From NCBI RefSeq assembly GCF_008386505.1, contig NZ_VUNZ01000001.1, forward strand, positions 1,543,937 through 1,607,936: DNA of 64,000 nucleotides. Direction: 5' to 3'. Of the stretch, positions 19,572 to 28,322 are shown piece by piece (within the stretch, counting starts at the first letter, position 1; each line of letters opens with the position of its first letter). The translations under genes were made by a program, and so were the position numbers. The DNA comes from Chryseobacterium sediminis (GTDB lineage Bacteria; Bacteroidota; Bacteroidia; Flavobacteriales; Weeksellaceae). The notes below the pieces were generated by a model that was given only the letters and a program-made list of their open reading frames with translations, made no database searches and was not told the origin of the DNA.

Positions 19572-21566
19572 TTATAAAGTTTCTTTCAACCAATCGAAGA
19601 ATTCTCTCTGCCATACCAATCCGTTTTGTGGATGAAGTACCCAGTGGTTTTCGTTCGGGAAGTAAACCAATTTAGATTTTAATCCTTTTAATTTTGCAGC
19701 CTGGAAAGCTTCCTGCCCCTGCTCGTAAGGAACACGGAAATCAATTCCCCCCTGAACGATCATGATAGGCTTGTTCCATTTATCTACAAAATTACTTGGA
19801 TTGAATTCTGTGTAAGCTCTTGGTTGTGGCTTTTCCCATGGTGAACCAAGATCCCAGTTTGCGAACCAAAGCTCTTCAGTAGTAAGATACCATGATTTCA
19901 TATCAAATAATCCATCATGAGCAATGAACGTTTTGAATCTGTTTTCATGAATTCCTGCCAGCATAAATACGCTGTATCCTCCGTAGCTTGCTCCTACAGC
20001 TGCTACTCTGTCACCATCTACGTATGGTAAAGTCTTCGCAAAATCTGTAGCTGCCAGATAATCTCTCATCGGCTGTCCACCCCAGTCTCTTGAAATTTCT
20101 TCATTCCATTTTGTTCCCCAGCCTGGCATACCTCTTCTGTTTGGAGCTACCACGATATAATCGTTAGCCGTCATCAGAGCAAAGTTCCATCTTACGCTGA
20201 AATATTGCGTTAAAGCAGATTGCGGTCCTCCCTGGCAATACACCAAAGTAGGATATTTTTTGTTCGGATCAAAGTTTGGCGGGTAGTGGAACCACACTCC
20301 CATTTCTTTACCGTCTGACGTTTTCACCATCTTAAGTTCAGATTTCCCTTGAGCTAATTTAGCATATGTTTCTTTGTTAGCTTCAGTCACCTGCTTCATT
20401 TCTCCGTTTTTAACGTTTACAGAGAATATTTCTGTTGCATGATTTACGTCTGTTCTTCCTACTAAAAGTGAAGTTTTATTGTCTGTAAAGATCTCGTTTA
20501 CGTCAAAATCTCCCTTCGTTATCTGCTGTACTTTTGCTGATTTTGAATCTAAGGCAAAAAGTTGTTTTGTTCCTCTGAATGCTGCTGTAAAGTAGATTGT
20601 TTTTGAATCTGCTCCCCAAAGTACATCTCCTGAAACACTTTCGTCCCAACCTGCCGTCAGATTGGTTGTTTTTCCAGACTTCCAATCCATGATTTTCACA
20701 TCATTCTTATCTGCTTCATACCCGTCTCTGGCCATACTCTGCCAGATCAGAGATTTTCCATCCGGACTGAATTTAGGGTTTACATCATATCCTTTATTAG
20801 ATTCTGTAAGGTTTTTGGTTGTACCTGATGCTAAATCGTAAGCAAAGATATCTGTATTGGTACTTGTAGAATACTCTTTTCCACTTTTAGGTTTTGTAAC
20901 ATATAAAAGCTGTGCAGAATCTGCACTCCAGATAAAGTCTTCAGCACCTCCGAAAGGTCTCTGAGGAGAGTCCCACATTTTTCCTTCCAGCAGGTCTTTA
21001 GCTGATTCTGCTTTGTCAGAAGTATTCACTACAAATACATGGTTGTATTTTCCTTCATTGAAATAATCCCAGTGTCTGTGGTTAAGATCTGTGTACACCT
21101 GAGCGGTAGTTTTAGGAGTATCAGCAAATTTATCTTTCCCCATCACTTTCTCTACCAATACCTGCTTGCTGAAAGCAATTTTCTTCCCATCCGGAGAAAT
21201 GACAACATTATCAGCTTCACCAATGGTATAAAATTCTGTCCAGGTTTTCCCTGCATCTTTAGAAAGATAGATTTTATCACCTTCCTGAGCATAGATTCCG
21301 TTTTTATCCCACTGAATAAGGGCTTTCTTACCGAAATCAATTTTGGAAGACTGATTATTAAGAACATTCAGAAAATAGTTCTCATTTTTTGTTTTTTCTG
21401 TTTTCAGGTCCACTTGTCCTACTTTATAGATAAGGGAACCCTGATCCGGTGAAACAGCCTGTACCCCAACTTTTTTCAAAGTCCAAAGAATTTCAGGTGT
21501 CATTACTTGTTGTGCATTCATTAAAAGCGGAGCTGCCAAGGCCAGCAGACTGTACTTAAGTTTCAT
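19572..21566 (-). CDS. Secreted S9 family prolyl oligopeptidase-like peptidase
   Basis: The protein has 664 residues from the chosen ATG, which gives a signal peptide (MKLKYSLLALAAPLLMNAQQ). A longer frame start at 21647 falls inside the TAACTTTG promoter box and is rejected. The N-terminal half is a WD/PD40-type beta-propeller (SPDGKKIAFSKQ, FSPDGKSLIWQS, WSADSAQLLYV). The C-terminal alpha/beta hydrolase carries the triad Ser527 (GASYGGYS), Asp609 (GGIDFRVP) and His641 (NENHWVLHP). Members are periplasmic dipeptidyl or acylaminoacyl peptidases used in peptide catabolism. Specificity is unresolved. Confidence 0.92.
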   Translation of the reverse strand: MKLKYSLLALAAPLLMNAQQVMTPEILWTLKKVGVQAVSPDQGSLIYKVGQVDLKTEKTKNENYFLNVLNNQSSKIDFGKKALIQWDKNGIYAQEGDKIYLSKDAGKTWTEFYTIGEADNVVISPDGKKIAFSKQVLVEKVMGKDKFADTPKTTAQVYTDLNHRHWDYFNEGKYNHVFVVNTSDKAESAKDLLEGKMWDSPQRPFGGAEDFIWSADSAQLLYVTKPKSGKEYSTSTNTDIFAYDLASGTTKNLTESNKGYDVNPKFSPDGKSLIWQSMARDGYEADKNDVKIMDWKSGKTTNLTAGWDESVSGDVLWGADSKTIYFTAAFRGTKQLFALDSKSAKVQQITKGDFDVNEIFTDNKTSLLVGRTDVNHATEIFSVNVKNGEMKQVTEANKETYAKLAQGKSELKMVKTSDGKEMGVWFHYPPNFDPNKKYPTLVYCQGGPQSALTQYFSVRWNFALMTANDYIVVAPNRRGMPGWGTKWNEEISRDWGGQPMRDYLAATDFAKTLPYVDGDRVAAVGASYGGYSVFMLAGIHENRFKTFIAHDGLFDMKSWYLTTEELWFANWDLGSPWEKPQPRAYTEFNPSNFVDKWNKPIMIVQGGIDFRVPYEQGQEAFQAAKLKGLKSKLVYFPNENHWVLHPQNGLVWQREFFDWLKETL

Positions 21567-21645
21567 ATGTTGATATTCATTTTTTAACGGATATACGGAA
21601 TCCTGCTGATTTCGTACTTTCCTTTTATTAAACTCAAAGATTGCC

Positions 21646-21653
21646 AAAGTTAA
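21646..21653 (-). promoter_or_regulatory. -7 box of the S9 peptidase gene
   Basis: The minus strand reads TAACTTTG about 80 bp upstream of the ATG at 21566, which excludes the longer start at 21647. Confidence 0.5.
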
Positions 21654-21842
21654 TATTTAAAATAAAAACGGACGAAAGAATTAACATTAAAATTCTTTTT
21701 ATCCTGTAAAGTACATTTCCGGGAAAACACCTATTTTTTGAATATGGGGATTTTCCCTGTACCACTGTCTGCTTCAAATACTGAATTTTACATCATCAGA
21801 CGTCCGATAAAATAAGTAACCAACCCATTAAAATTTTACATT

Positions 21843-22097
21843 ATGAGTACACCAGACACAGGTAATTTTAAAGCAACGCGTGTAGACGCAGGTGCAGCTA
21901 ATCTTTGGCATGTACATGAAGGTCATTTCAAGTATGGATCTATCAAAGAAACGAGAGTCAATTTTGCAGGCAGAACCCTTGAACAAATTATGGAAAAGAT
22001 TGCTGAGAACGAACCCATTAATGCACCTTATACGAAAACAGACAACCAGAAACGAACTTATGAAGACTGCATAAAATGGATCAAAAAGAATTGTTAA
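21843..22097 (+). CDS. Small conserved-looking protein of unknown function
   Basis: This 84-residue hydrophilic protein begins MSTPDTGNFKATRVDAGAAN and ends with a Lys-rich IKWIKKNC tail. It contains WHVHEGHFKYGSIKE near residues 22-36 with two His. It has no signal or membrane segment. A dedicated terminator follows the stop codon, which supports a real gene. No family is recognised. Confidence 0.65.
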   Translation: MSTPDTGNFKATRVDAGAANLWHVHEGHFKYGSIKETRVNFAGRTLEQIMEKIAENEPINAPYTKTDNQKRTYEDCIKWIKKNC

Positions 22098-22101
22098 AAA
22101 A

Positions 22102-22136
22102 TAATAGGCTGCCTAAATGGGCAGCCTATTTTATGA
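22102..22136 (+). terminator. Terminator after the 84-residue protein gene
   Basis: AATAGGCTGCC-taaat-GGGCAGCCTATT is followed by TTATG. It can act on both strands because the next gene is convergent. Confidence 0.85.
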
Positions 22137-22154
22137 TATGATCTATTTTATAAT

Positions 22155-22499
22155 TTACTCTCCATCTGAGAACATTGAATTCGCCAGAGAAGTCACAATG
22201 GACAGCAGGATACTGAAGATAAATGCCCACCAAAAACCGTCTACCACCATACTATCTATGAAATAGTCTGCAATCAGAATAATTCCGGCATTGATTACCA
22301 AAGCAAAGAATCCTAAAGTAAGGATCGTTAACGGCAGCCCAAATAGGCTTAAAATTGGCTTTACAAATATATTGAGAACTCCCAACACAATTGCAAAGAT
22401 AATGGCTGAAGAAAACCCTTCAAAATGTACTCCCGGTAGAATTTTGGTTAAAAGATAAGCAACAATTGCTGTTACAAATAGTCGGATAATTAAGTTCAT
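22155..22499 (-). CDS. Phage holin family IV / YvlD-like small membrane protein
   Basis: This 114-residue protein consists of four hydrophobic helices, with the family pattern LIIRLFVTAIVAYLLTKILPGVHFEGF at the N-terminus and LGVLNIFVKPILSLFGLPLTILTLG in the middle. It belongs to the COG1950 (YvlD) group called phage holin family in databases, although chromosomal members are not linked to phage lysis. No phage genes are nearby. The role is probably envelope related and otherwise unknown. Confidence 0.85.
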   Translation of the reverse strand: MNLIIRLFVTAIVAYLLTKILPGVHFEGFSSAIIFAIVLGVLNIFVKPILSLFGLPLTILTLGFFALVINAGIILIADYFIDSMVVDGFWWAFIFSILLSIVTSLANSMFSDGE

Positions 22500-22617
22500 T
22501 GTGATATTTTTTAATGTTTATGGGGGATATGGAGCAAAAGCTATTCCATTTCAAAAAAAAGAATTCCTTGAAATCCTTTATTTAAGGAATATTTTCCCAG
22601 TTACTCCTTTTAATTTG

Positions 22618-23058
22618 TTATTTAATTTTCATCATGGTGACCAATGAGGTCGCTACGTGACTTTCTGAATCAGAATTTTCACTCTGAACATAGATTTCCG
22701 TTCTTACCACAATGATTTTCCCTCCGCCTTTAATGACATAGGATTTTGAAACCAAAGCATCCCCCATCGCAGGACGAAGATAGTTCACTTTCAACTCAAC
22801 GGTTACCACATAACAATCTTCTGCATAATGACTTACCGCTGCATATCCTGACGAAACATCCACAAGAGAAGCAATCATAGCCCCGTTGAACATTCCTGCT
22901 TTTCTGGTCATCATTTCCATTTTAGGAATCTTCATGGATATAAAGTCGGTTTCTACTTCCAGCAGCTCTGCTTTATAGAACTGTAAAGTTTCCGAACGGT
23001 TGAAGCTGTCTGTGATGAGTTTTCTTTTCTCTGGTGTCATTATTTTTTGAATTTGCAT
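22618..23058 (-). CDS. PaaI-type hotdog thioesterase
   Basis: This 146-residue hotdog-fold protein has MFNGAMIASLVDVSSGYAAVSHY (about 57-79), where Asn/Gly and Asp correspond to the catalytic region of PaaI thioesterases, followed by VTVELKVNYLRPAMGDALV. The family hydrolyses acyl- or phenylacetyl-CoA thioesters. An internal Met at codon 7 (MTPEKRKL) is an alternative start. It is separated by about 120 bp from the YvlD-like gene downstream. The substrate is unknown. Confidence 0.85.
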   Translation of the reverse strand: MQIQKIMTPEKRKLITDSFNRSETLQFYKAELLEVETDFISMKIPKMEMMTRKAGMFNGAMIASLVDVSSGYAAVSHYAEDCYVVTVELKVNYLRPAMGDALVSKSYVIKGGGKIIVVRTEIYVQSENSDSESHVATSLVTMMKIK

Positions 23059-23167
23059 GTAAATTTAAAGATTGATTTAAATAGTAAAGAATTAAAAGAG
23101 TAAAAATTTCCAACTGCAGGAATTTTTGTTTGTTCAGTAATAATTAAAATTTTTCAGTTCAAAAGGT

Positions 23168-23175
23168 TAGATTTG
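23168..23175 (+). promoter_or_regulatory. -7 box upstream of the SIWN-repeat protein gene
   Basis: TAGATTTG matches TAnnTTTG and overlaps an in-frame TTG at 23173, so translation should start at the ATG at 23191. Confidence 0.45.
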
Positions 23176-23190
23176 CAGGAAAGCTTTATT

Positions 23191-23613
23191 ATGGGTTTAA
23201 AGAGGTTTTTTCAATTTTTAGGTTTAATTGCCGGCTCCAGTTTCCAGGCACAGACCCTGCATTTATATGGCGGTGCAGATCAGGATCAATATCTGGGTTG
23301 CTTAAACTGTGACAAATTTGATAAGAATTCGATCTGGAACAAGTTTAGTGATTATGGAAATGTATTCAGTTCAAAATCAATCTGGAATTCATATGGAAAT
23401 TATGGAAGTCGCCACAGCACCTACTCTCCATGGAATGAATATGGAGCTTATCCTCCGGCAATCGTTGATCAGGATGGAAATTTCTTTGGTTATCTTACTG
23501 TAAATCCCTACAAATCTGAAAGATCGGAACTGGAACTGGCTGTGATTTTATGCAAACATCATGATGAGATTGCAAGTGATATTAGCGGCTGGCATGAGAA
23601 ATTGTTTCGGTAG
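23191..23613 (+). CDS. Secreted protein with repeated SIWN...YGxYGS motif
   Basis: The protein has 140 residues from the ATG. A TTG six codons upstream belongs to the promoter. A signal peptide (MGLKRFFQFLGLIAGSSFQA) is followed by CLNCDKFDKNS and three imperfect repeats of about 16-18 residues: SIWNKFSDYGNVFSSK, SIWNSYGNYGSRHSTY, SPWNEYGAYPPAIVDQ. The rest is DGNFFGYLTVNPYKSE and a His-rich tail. Similar aromatic Trp-Asn/Tyr-Gly repeats occur in small secreted bacterial proteins of unknown role. No enzyme motif is visible. Confidence 0.65.
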   Translation: MGLKRFFQFLGLIAGSSFQAQTLHLYGGADQDQYLGCLNCDKFDKNSIWNKFSDYGNVFSSKSIWNSYGNYGSRHSTYSPWNEYGAYPPAIVDQDGNFFGYLTVNPYKSERSELELAVILCKHHDEIASDISGWHEKLFR

Positions 23614-23654
23614 AGAATTGCTGGCAAAGGCACAAAATAGTTTACTATTGCATA

Positions 23655-23730
23655 CTGACCACCCCGTCAAAAATTCTCTGAATTTTCGCCACCCCTCCGG
23701 AAGAGGGGAATTTTTACGCCCTCAGCTGGG
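23655..23730. repeat. Gene-free stretch with CCACCCC / hairpin repeat
   Basis: The sequence between 23614 and 23951 holds no convincing gene. It contains GACCACCCCGTCAAAAATT followed by GCCACCCCTCCGGAAGAGGGG, with a CCCCTC-cggaa-GAGGGG hairpin. This looks like a mobile-element remnant, and copy C of the 64-bp repeat follows it. Confidence 0.5.
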
Positions 23731-23768
23731 GTATTTGTATTAAGATAATAATGGTGAAACTATAGCTG

Positions 23769-23832
23769 GATTCCTTCGGAATGACAAACTGTGTGGATAA
23801 ACCAAGTGCCATACTTCTCATTCCATAGAATC
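23769..23832. repeat. 64-bp nested-palindrome repeat, copy C
   Basis: GATTCCTTCGGAATGACAAA ... CTCATTCCATAGAATC. It is more diverged than the other copies, with the right arm shortened by one base. Confidence 0.7.
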
Positions 23833-23870
23833 TAAAATGTGTAAATTAAGCTTTTTAAAGAATGACTGTG

Positions 23871-23878
23871 TATATTTG
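23871..23878 (+). promoter_or_regulatory. -7 box of the AraC gene
   Basis: TATATTTG lies 73 bp upstream of the ATG at 23952. Confidence 0.45.
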
Positions 23879-23951
23879 CTGTTGACTCGTTATTTACAGA
23901 AAAAATTAATTAACTTTCACCTGATTTACTTCAAAACGAAACTCATCCATC

Positions 23952-24806
23952 ATGCTGAATGATTACAAAAAATATGAATTATTTGGAAAGACCCTGATAC
24001 AGAAAATTGATATGAAAGGGCCATTCAGATATGATTTTCCGGTTTCGGAGCAAGCGTGTTTTCTGTATGTGATTAAAGGAGCGTTTCAATATAAAACAGA
24101 TGAGCAGGAATTTGACGTCCCTGCCAATTATTCCCTGTTTCTTAACTGTATCAACTCGGGAAAGCATATTCAAAATTCAAATTTAGAAAGTAACTGTCAG
24201 GTGGTGATTGTTACCTTCTACCCGGATATTTTGAAAAAAATTTACGACAGAGAGTTACCTTCCTTACTGCAAAGGCCTGCCCATATAGTTTCCAATCAAT
24301 CCAGTGAGAAAATAAATAATGATTTTCTGATTCAAAAATATGTAGAAGGATTGCTTTTTTACTTTGAAAATCCATCGCTCATTAATGAAGATATATTAAT
24401 TCTTAAGCTAAAAGAAATTATGCTATTGCTGGCCCAATCACAGAATGCAAATGCCATTCAATTGATTTTGTCTCAACTTTTTTCTCCAACAACTTATTCT
24501 TTTAAACAAATTATTGAAGCAAATTTATTTTCACAGCTCACCATTGAACAACTTGCAGAAAAAAACAACCTGAGTATATCATCCTTCAAAAGAGAATTCG
24601 CAAAACTCTATGACGATACTCCCGCCAACTATATAAGAAACAAAAAACTGGAAAAAGCCGCCGAATTGCTTTTAATATCTGATGAACGAATTACGGATAT
24701 TGCATTTGACTGTGGATTTAATGATCTGGCGACTTTTACAAAAAACTTCAGCGATAAATTTCATGTAACGCCCTCAAATTACCGTCAGGAAAAGAAAGGG
24801 AAATAA
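23952..24806 (+). CDS. AraC-family transcriptional regulator
   Basis: This 284-residue protein has an N-terminal cupin-like sensing half (residues 1-170, beta-rich, with FRYDFPVSEQACFLYVIKGAF) and a C-terminal double helix-turn-helix (LTIEQLAEKNNLSISSFKREFAKLYDDTPANYIRNKKL; ITDIAFDCGFNDLATFTKNFSDKFHVTPSNYR). The second half matches the AraC signature well. The ligand is unknown. The next gene, a membrane protein 210 bp downstream on the same strand, may be a target or partner. Confidence 0.9.
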   Translation: MLNDYKKYELFGKTLIQKIDMKGPFRYDFPVSEQACFLYVIKGAFQYKTDEQEFDVPANYSLFLNCINSGKHIQNSNLESNCQVVIVTFYPDILKKIYDRELPSLLQRPAHIVSNQSSEKINNDFLIQKYVEGLLFYFENPSLINEDILILKLKEIMLLLAQSQNANAIQLILSQLFSPTTYSFKQIIEANLFSQLTIEQLAEKNNLSISSFKREFAKLYDDTPANYIRNKKLEKAAELLLISDERITDIAFDCGFNDLATFTKNFSDKFHVTPSNYRQEKKGK

Positions 24807-25016
24807 TTTGATACTTATTTTATACCCACGCATTTCTCTATTTCAATAAGGAATTTTTGTTGAACCAAAATATCAAATTCTTGAACGAAATCACAAAATC
24901 ATTTCTGTGATTCTACCGCAACTTTGTACTATAAGTTTCAGGGAATAATTTTCCCATTCTGGTGCTGTAAAAGCAAAAAAGAATAAGAAGCTTAATACAT
25001 TTAAAATAACATCAAT

Positions 25017-25517
25017 ATGAATCTATCAGTTTTAGGAATTTTTCATACCATCATTGGTATAAGCGCTCTTGCCGGTGCCATTATCGGATATATCAGATAT
25101 GGTAAGATTAATATGGCTCATCTATCCGGAAAGGTCTATTTTTATGCTACACTCATCACATCACTTTCAGCGTTAGGGATCTCCAAAGCCGGAGGGTTCA
25201 ATGCAGGGCATGTATTCTCTTTATTTATCATTGTTTTAATCTCTGTTGCCTATTTTCTTTTCTCTAGTAAAAAGGAAAGCAGGAAAGCCAGATATTTTGA
25301 GAATTTTTTGCTGTCATTCAGCTTTTTCCTGTCCCTTGTTCCAACCATTAATGAGACTTTTACAAGAGTTCCCATTGGACATCCTTTAGCCAAAGATATC
25401 AAAGACCCAATAATCGGTCAGACTCTTCTTGTCATTTTCCTGCTTTTCGTGATTGGATCCATCTTTCAGTTTATGAAGCAGAAAAAAGAGAATGTTGAAG
25501 TTTCACGTCTTCAGTAA
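25017..25517 (+). CDS. Integral membrane protein, possibly DUF2306-like
   Basis: This 166-residue protein has about five hydrophobic helices (5-25, 37-55, 62-82, 94-113, 133-153) and short basic loops (SSKKESRKAR). A His in MAHLSGKVYFYATLITSL and HVFSLF resembles the four-helix membrane proteins grouped as DUF2306/YozB-like. The assignment is tentative. It follows an AraC regulator that may control it. Confidence 0.6.
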   Translation: MNLSVLGIFHTIIGISALAGAIIGYIRYGKINMAHLSGKVYFYATLITSLSALGISKAGGFNAGHVFSLFIIVLISVAYFLFSSKKESRKARYFENFLLSFSFFLSLVPTINETFTRVPIGHPLAKDIKDPIIGQTLLVIFLLFVIGSIFQFMKQKKENVEVSRLQ

Positions 25518-25564
25518 TGTATTTTTTTATGATAAAGATTGTGAAAGTATAGAAAATAAGGTTG

Positions 25565-25629
25565 GATTCCTACGGAATGACAAATACAACGCTTAGTTTA
25601 TCCGTACAGTTTGTCATTCCTTAGGAATC
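25565..25629. repeat. 64-bp nested-palindrome repeat, copy D
   Basis: GATTCCTACGGAATGACAAA ... TTTGTCATTCCTTAGGAATC, with the internal ACGCTTAGTTTATCCGT segment shared by other copies. About 30 bp downstream begins a CGCAAAGGCGCAAAAT-type repeat common in flavobacterial gene gaps. Confidence 0.85.
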
Positions 25630-25792
25630 TCGGTGTAAATTAAAAGTCAGAAGATTGTTGGAAAACGCAAAGGCGCAAAATGTTTTCCGAGTTGTATATT
25701 TAAGGCGCGAAGATTTTATCTCCGATAAAATATGGCAATGTCGAAAAATGGATCATCTATCTGTGTGCAGTTCTTTTTTTATCTCTGAAATA

Positions 25793-27919
25793 TTAGCTAA
25801 GTTGAGTCTGAAAATCGTTACTCAACGTCAAAACACCTTCTGTAATAGCTTCCGGATGGGTGGTAAAGCCTTTTAACTTTGAAGTTTTTCCTTTTAATAC
25901 AAGGTCTAAAAGCTGTTTATCTGATAATTTTTTACCGAAAATTTCAAAGGTGATTTTGAATCCACAATTTTTGAAATCGGAACATCCTACGGCTGTTTTT
26001 CCTTTGATGAGGTTGTGTTCTTTACATTTCGGACATTTTGTTTCTTCCCAGGACTGAAGTTCTTTTTTCTGTGCAGGTTCTCTTTTTTTCTTCTCCTTTA
26101 CTTCTTCTTTCTCTTCTTCCTGAAGGGTAATCACTTTTCCTTTTCCGTACACTACTTTCTCGGTAAGTTCGGTCACCATCTGAATCAGTTCTTCTTTGAA
26201 AAGATTGGCTTCATACTCACCTTTTTCAATTTTACGAAGTTTTGATTCCCATTCACCTGTAAGTTCCGGACTTTTTAAAAGTTCGTCTTCGATGGTATCG
26301 ATCAACTGAATTCCGGTTTGGGTAGCGATGAGGTTTTTCCTTTTTTTCTCGATGTATTTTCTTTTGAAAAGGGTTTCAATAATGTTTGCACGGGTGGAAG
26401 GTCTTCCGATACCGTTGTTTTTCAGCATTTCACGCAGCTCTTCGTCTTCAACCTGTTTTCCGGCTGTTTCCATTGCTCTCAGCAGTGTTGCTTCCGTGTA
26501 AGGTTTTGGAGGCGTTGTTTTCCCCTGGTGAATCATCGGATCGTGTGGTCCGGTTTCTCCTACAATAAATTCAGGGATCGTTTGTTCTTCTTCTTTTTCT
26601 TTGTCCTTATCAGTAGTTTCTTCTTTGGGTTCTTTGGCATAAACGGCTCTCCATCCTGCTTCAAGAACTTGTCTTCCACTGGTTTTGAAAGGAATTGTTC
26701 CTACTTTCCCTTCTACCAAAGTATTTGAAATTTTACATTCCGGATAGAATACAGCAATGAAACGTTTGGCAATCAGATCATAGATCAACTTTTCTTCCCT
26801 GCTCAGATTCTGGGAAGGTGGAATTTCCGTAGGAATGATCGCATGGTGATCGGTAACTTTGGTATCGTCGAAAACGGCTTTGGATTTTGGAATCGGAGCT
26901 TCTAATAACGGAGCAATCAGATCCTGATAAGGGTACATTTTCTGAAGAATCCCTGTTATTTTCGGATATAAACTTTCAGATAGATAGGTGGTATCAACAC
27001 GCGGATAGGTTACGTGCTTCTTTTCATACAGACTCTGGATATAATTCAACGTATTTTCCGCTGAATATCCATATTTTTTATTGGCTTCTACCTGAAGTCC
27101 GGTCAAGTCGAAAAGTCGTGGATTTTTTTCTTTCCCTTCTTTAATTTCAAAAGAAACGATTTCAAATGGATTGACTTTAAGGTATTCCAGTCCTTTTTCT
27201 GCTCGTTCCAATGTTTTTAAACGATCAATCGCTGCACTGAAAAGAACGTCACGGTATTTGGTTTTAAGTTCCCAATATTCTTCTGTGGTAAAAGCATCAA
27301 TTTCTTTCTGACGCTGCACCAGCATGGCTAATGTGGGAGTTTGTACCCTTCCAATGGAAAGAACGGCTTTATTTCCACCAAATTTCTTGGTAAAAAGTCT
27401 GGTGGCATTGATTCCCAATAACCAGTCTCCAATGGCTCTGGCATTTCCGGCCAGATAGAGATTTTTATAATCTTCTGCAGGCTTTAAACTCGCAAAACCT
27501 TCTTTAATGGCATCTTCCGTCAATGAAGAAATCCATAAACGCTGGATGGGTTTGTTACATTTTGCCTTCTGCAATACCCAACGCTGAATGAGTTCTCCCT
27601 CCTGCCCGGCATCCCCACAGTTAATGACCTCATCACATTCTTCCACCAATCTTTCAATGACTTTAAACTGATTTTCAACGCCTTTATTCGGGATCAGCTT
27701 GATTCCAAAACTGTTAGGAATAATCGGCAGTGAAAAAAGATTCCAGGATTTGAACTGAGGACCGTAATCGTGAGGTTCTTTCAACGTACAAAGGTGTCCG
27801 AACGTCCATGTCACGCAATAGCCGTTCCCTTCCATATAGCCTTGCTTAGGCATGGTAGCGCCCAATACTTTAGCGATATCTCTGGCAACACTGGGTTTCT
27901 CGGCAATACATAATTTCAT
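25793..27919 (-). CDS. topB: DNA topoisomerase III (type IA)
   Basis: The protein has 708 residues from the ATG giving MKLCIAEKPSVARDIAKVLG, the usual TopB N-terminus with the Toprim Glu. An in-frame start 18 codons upstream adds a non-homologous extension. Toprim acidic residues appear in NCGDAGQEGELI. The active-site Tyr lies in HVTYPRVDTTYLSES. The C-terminus carries a zinc-finger-like CPKC...CSDFKNC. An acidic/lysine-rich linker (EEEKEEVKEKKKREP) precedes it. The enzyme relaxes or decatenates DNA through a 5' phosphotyrosine link. Bacteroidota carry both chromosomal and mobile-element TopB. No conjugation gene is adjacent, so this copy looks chromosomal. Confidence 0.95.
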   Translation of the reverse strand: MKLCIAEKPSVARDIAKVLGATMPKQGYMEGNGYCVTWTFGHLCTLKEPHDYGPQFKSWNLFSLPIIPNSFGIKLIPNKGVENQFKVIERLVEECDEVINCGDAGQEGELIQRWVLQKAKCNKPIQRLWISSLTEDAIKEGFASLKPAEDYKNLYLAGNARAIGDWLLGINATRLFTKKFGGNKAVLSIGRVQTPTLAMLVQRQKEIDAFTTEEYWELKTKYRDVLFSAAIDRLKTLERAEKGLEYLKVNPFEIVSFEIKEGKEKNPRLFDLTGLQVEANKKYGYSAENTLNYIQSLYEKKHVTYPRVDTTYLSESLYPKITGILQKMYPYQDLIAPLLEAPIPKSKAVFDDTKVTDHHAIIPTEIPPSQNLSREEKLIYDLIAKRFIAVFYPECKISNTLVEGKVGTIPFKTSGRQVLEAGWRAVYAKEPKEETTDKDKEKEEEQTIPEFIVGETGPHDPMIHQGKTTPPKPYTEATLLRAMETAGKQVEDEELREMLKNNGIGRPSTRANIIETLFKRKYIEKKRKNLIATQTGIQLIDTIEDELLKSPELTGEWESKLRKIEKGEYEANLFKEELIQMVTELTEKVVYGKGKVITLQEEEKEEVKEKKKREPAQKKELQSWEETKCPKCKEHNLIKGKTAVGCSDFKNCGFKITFEIFGKKLSDKQLLDLVLKGKTSKLKGFTTHPEAITEGVLTLSNDFQTQLS

Positions 27920-28059
27920 GAACTCGGGTTTATTGAAGGAATGCAAAAATCGTGATTTTTTTTGACTTTTCAAATTTAGTTGAAGATTGAAGACTTAGAG
28001 TTGAAAGAGAAGGAATTAGGCTCTGTATTGTAGAAATGTAAAGTTTTACAATGTATATC

Positions 28060-28254
28060 ATCAGTTTATTTAAATGCAAAGATGATTGAATTCTATTATT
28101 TATTTAGGAGGCAAAGAAAATGCGAGTAAGTCGCTGATGAAGCGAAAAGATAATTCATAAGCTTAGAAAAAAATCAATGAAATTGATTTCACCTTTGCTG
28201 TCTTAGAATTTTTTTAAAAAAATATATTAAATCTTTGCGTTTAAATAAACTGAT
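28060..28254. mobile_element. MITE-like element with 24-bp terminal inverted repeats
   Basis: Left end ATCAGTTTATTTAAATGCAA (continuing AGAT, 28060-28083) and right end 28231-28254 are inverted copies with 23 of 24 bases identical. The 195-bp element has no open frame, and its inside includes AATTGATTTCACC-like sequence. No clear target duplication is visible. It occupies most of the gene-free stretch 27920-28322. Confidence 0.7.
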
Positions 28255-28265
28255 ACATATTTTTT

Positions 28266-28292
28266 GCAAAAAGCCCCCTTAAAAAAGGAGGC
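28266..28292 (-). terminator. Terminator of the M17-N protein gene
   Basis: On the minus strand GCCTCCTT-tttt-AAGGGGGC is followed by TTTTTG. The eight-pair stem includes one G-T pair. Confidence 0.75.
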
Positions 28293-28322
28293 CGAATCAA
28301 CAATGTAATGAAACTAGGTTCA

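Noticed and set aside
26318..26728. Phe-rich 136-codon plus-strand frame
   Set aside because: Antisense to topB. The Phe/Ser richness is the mirror of Lys/Glu-rich coding.
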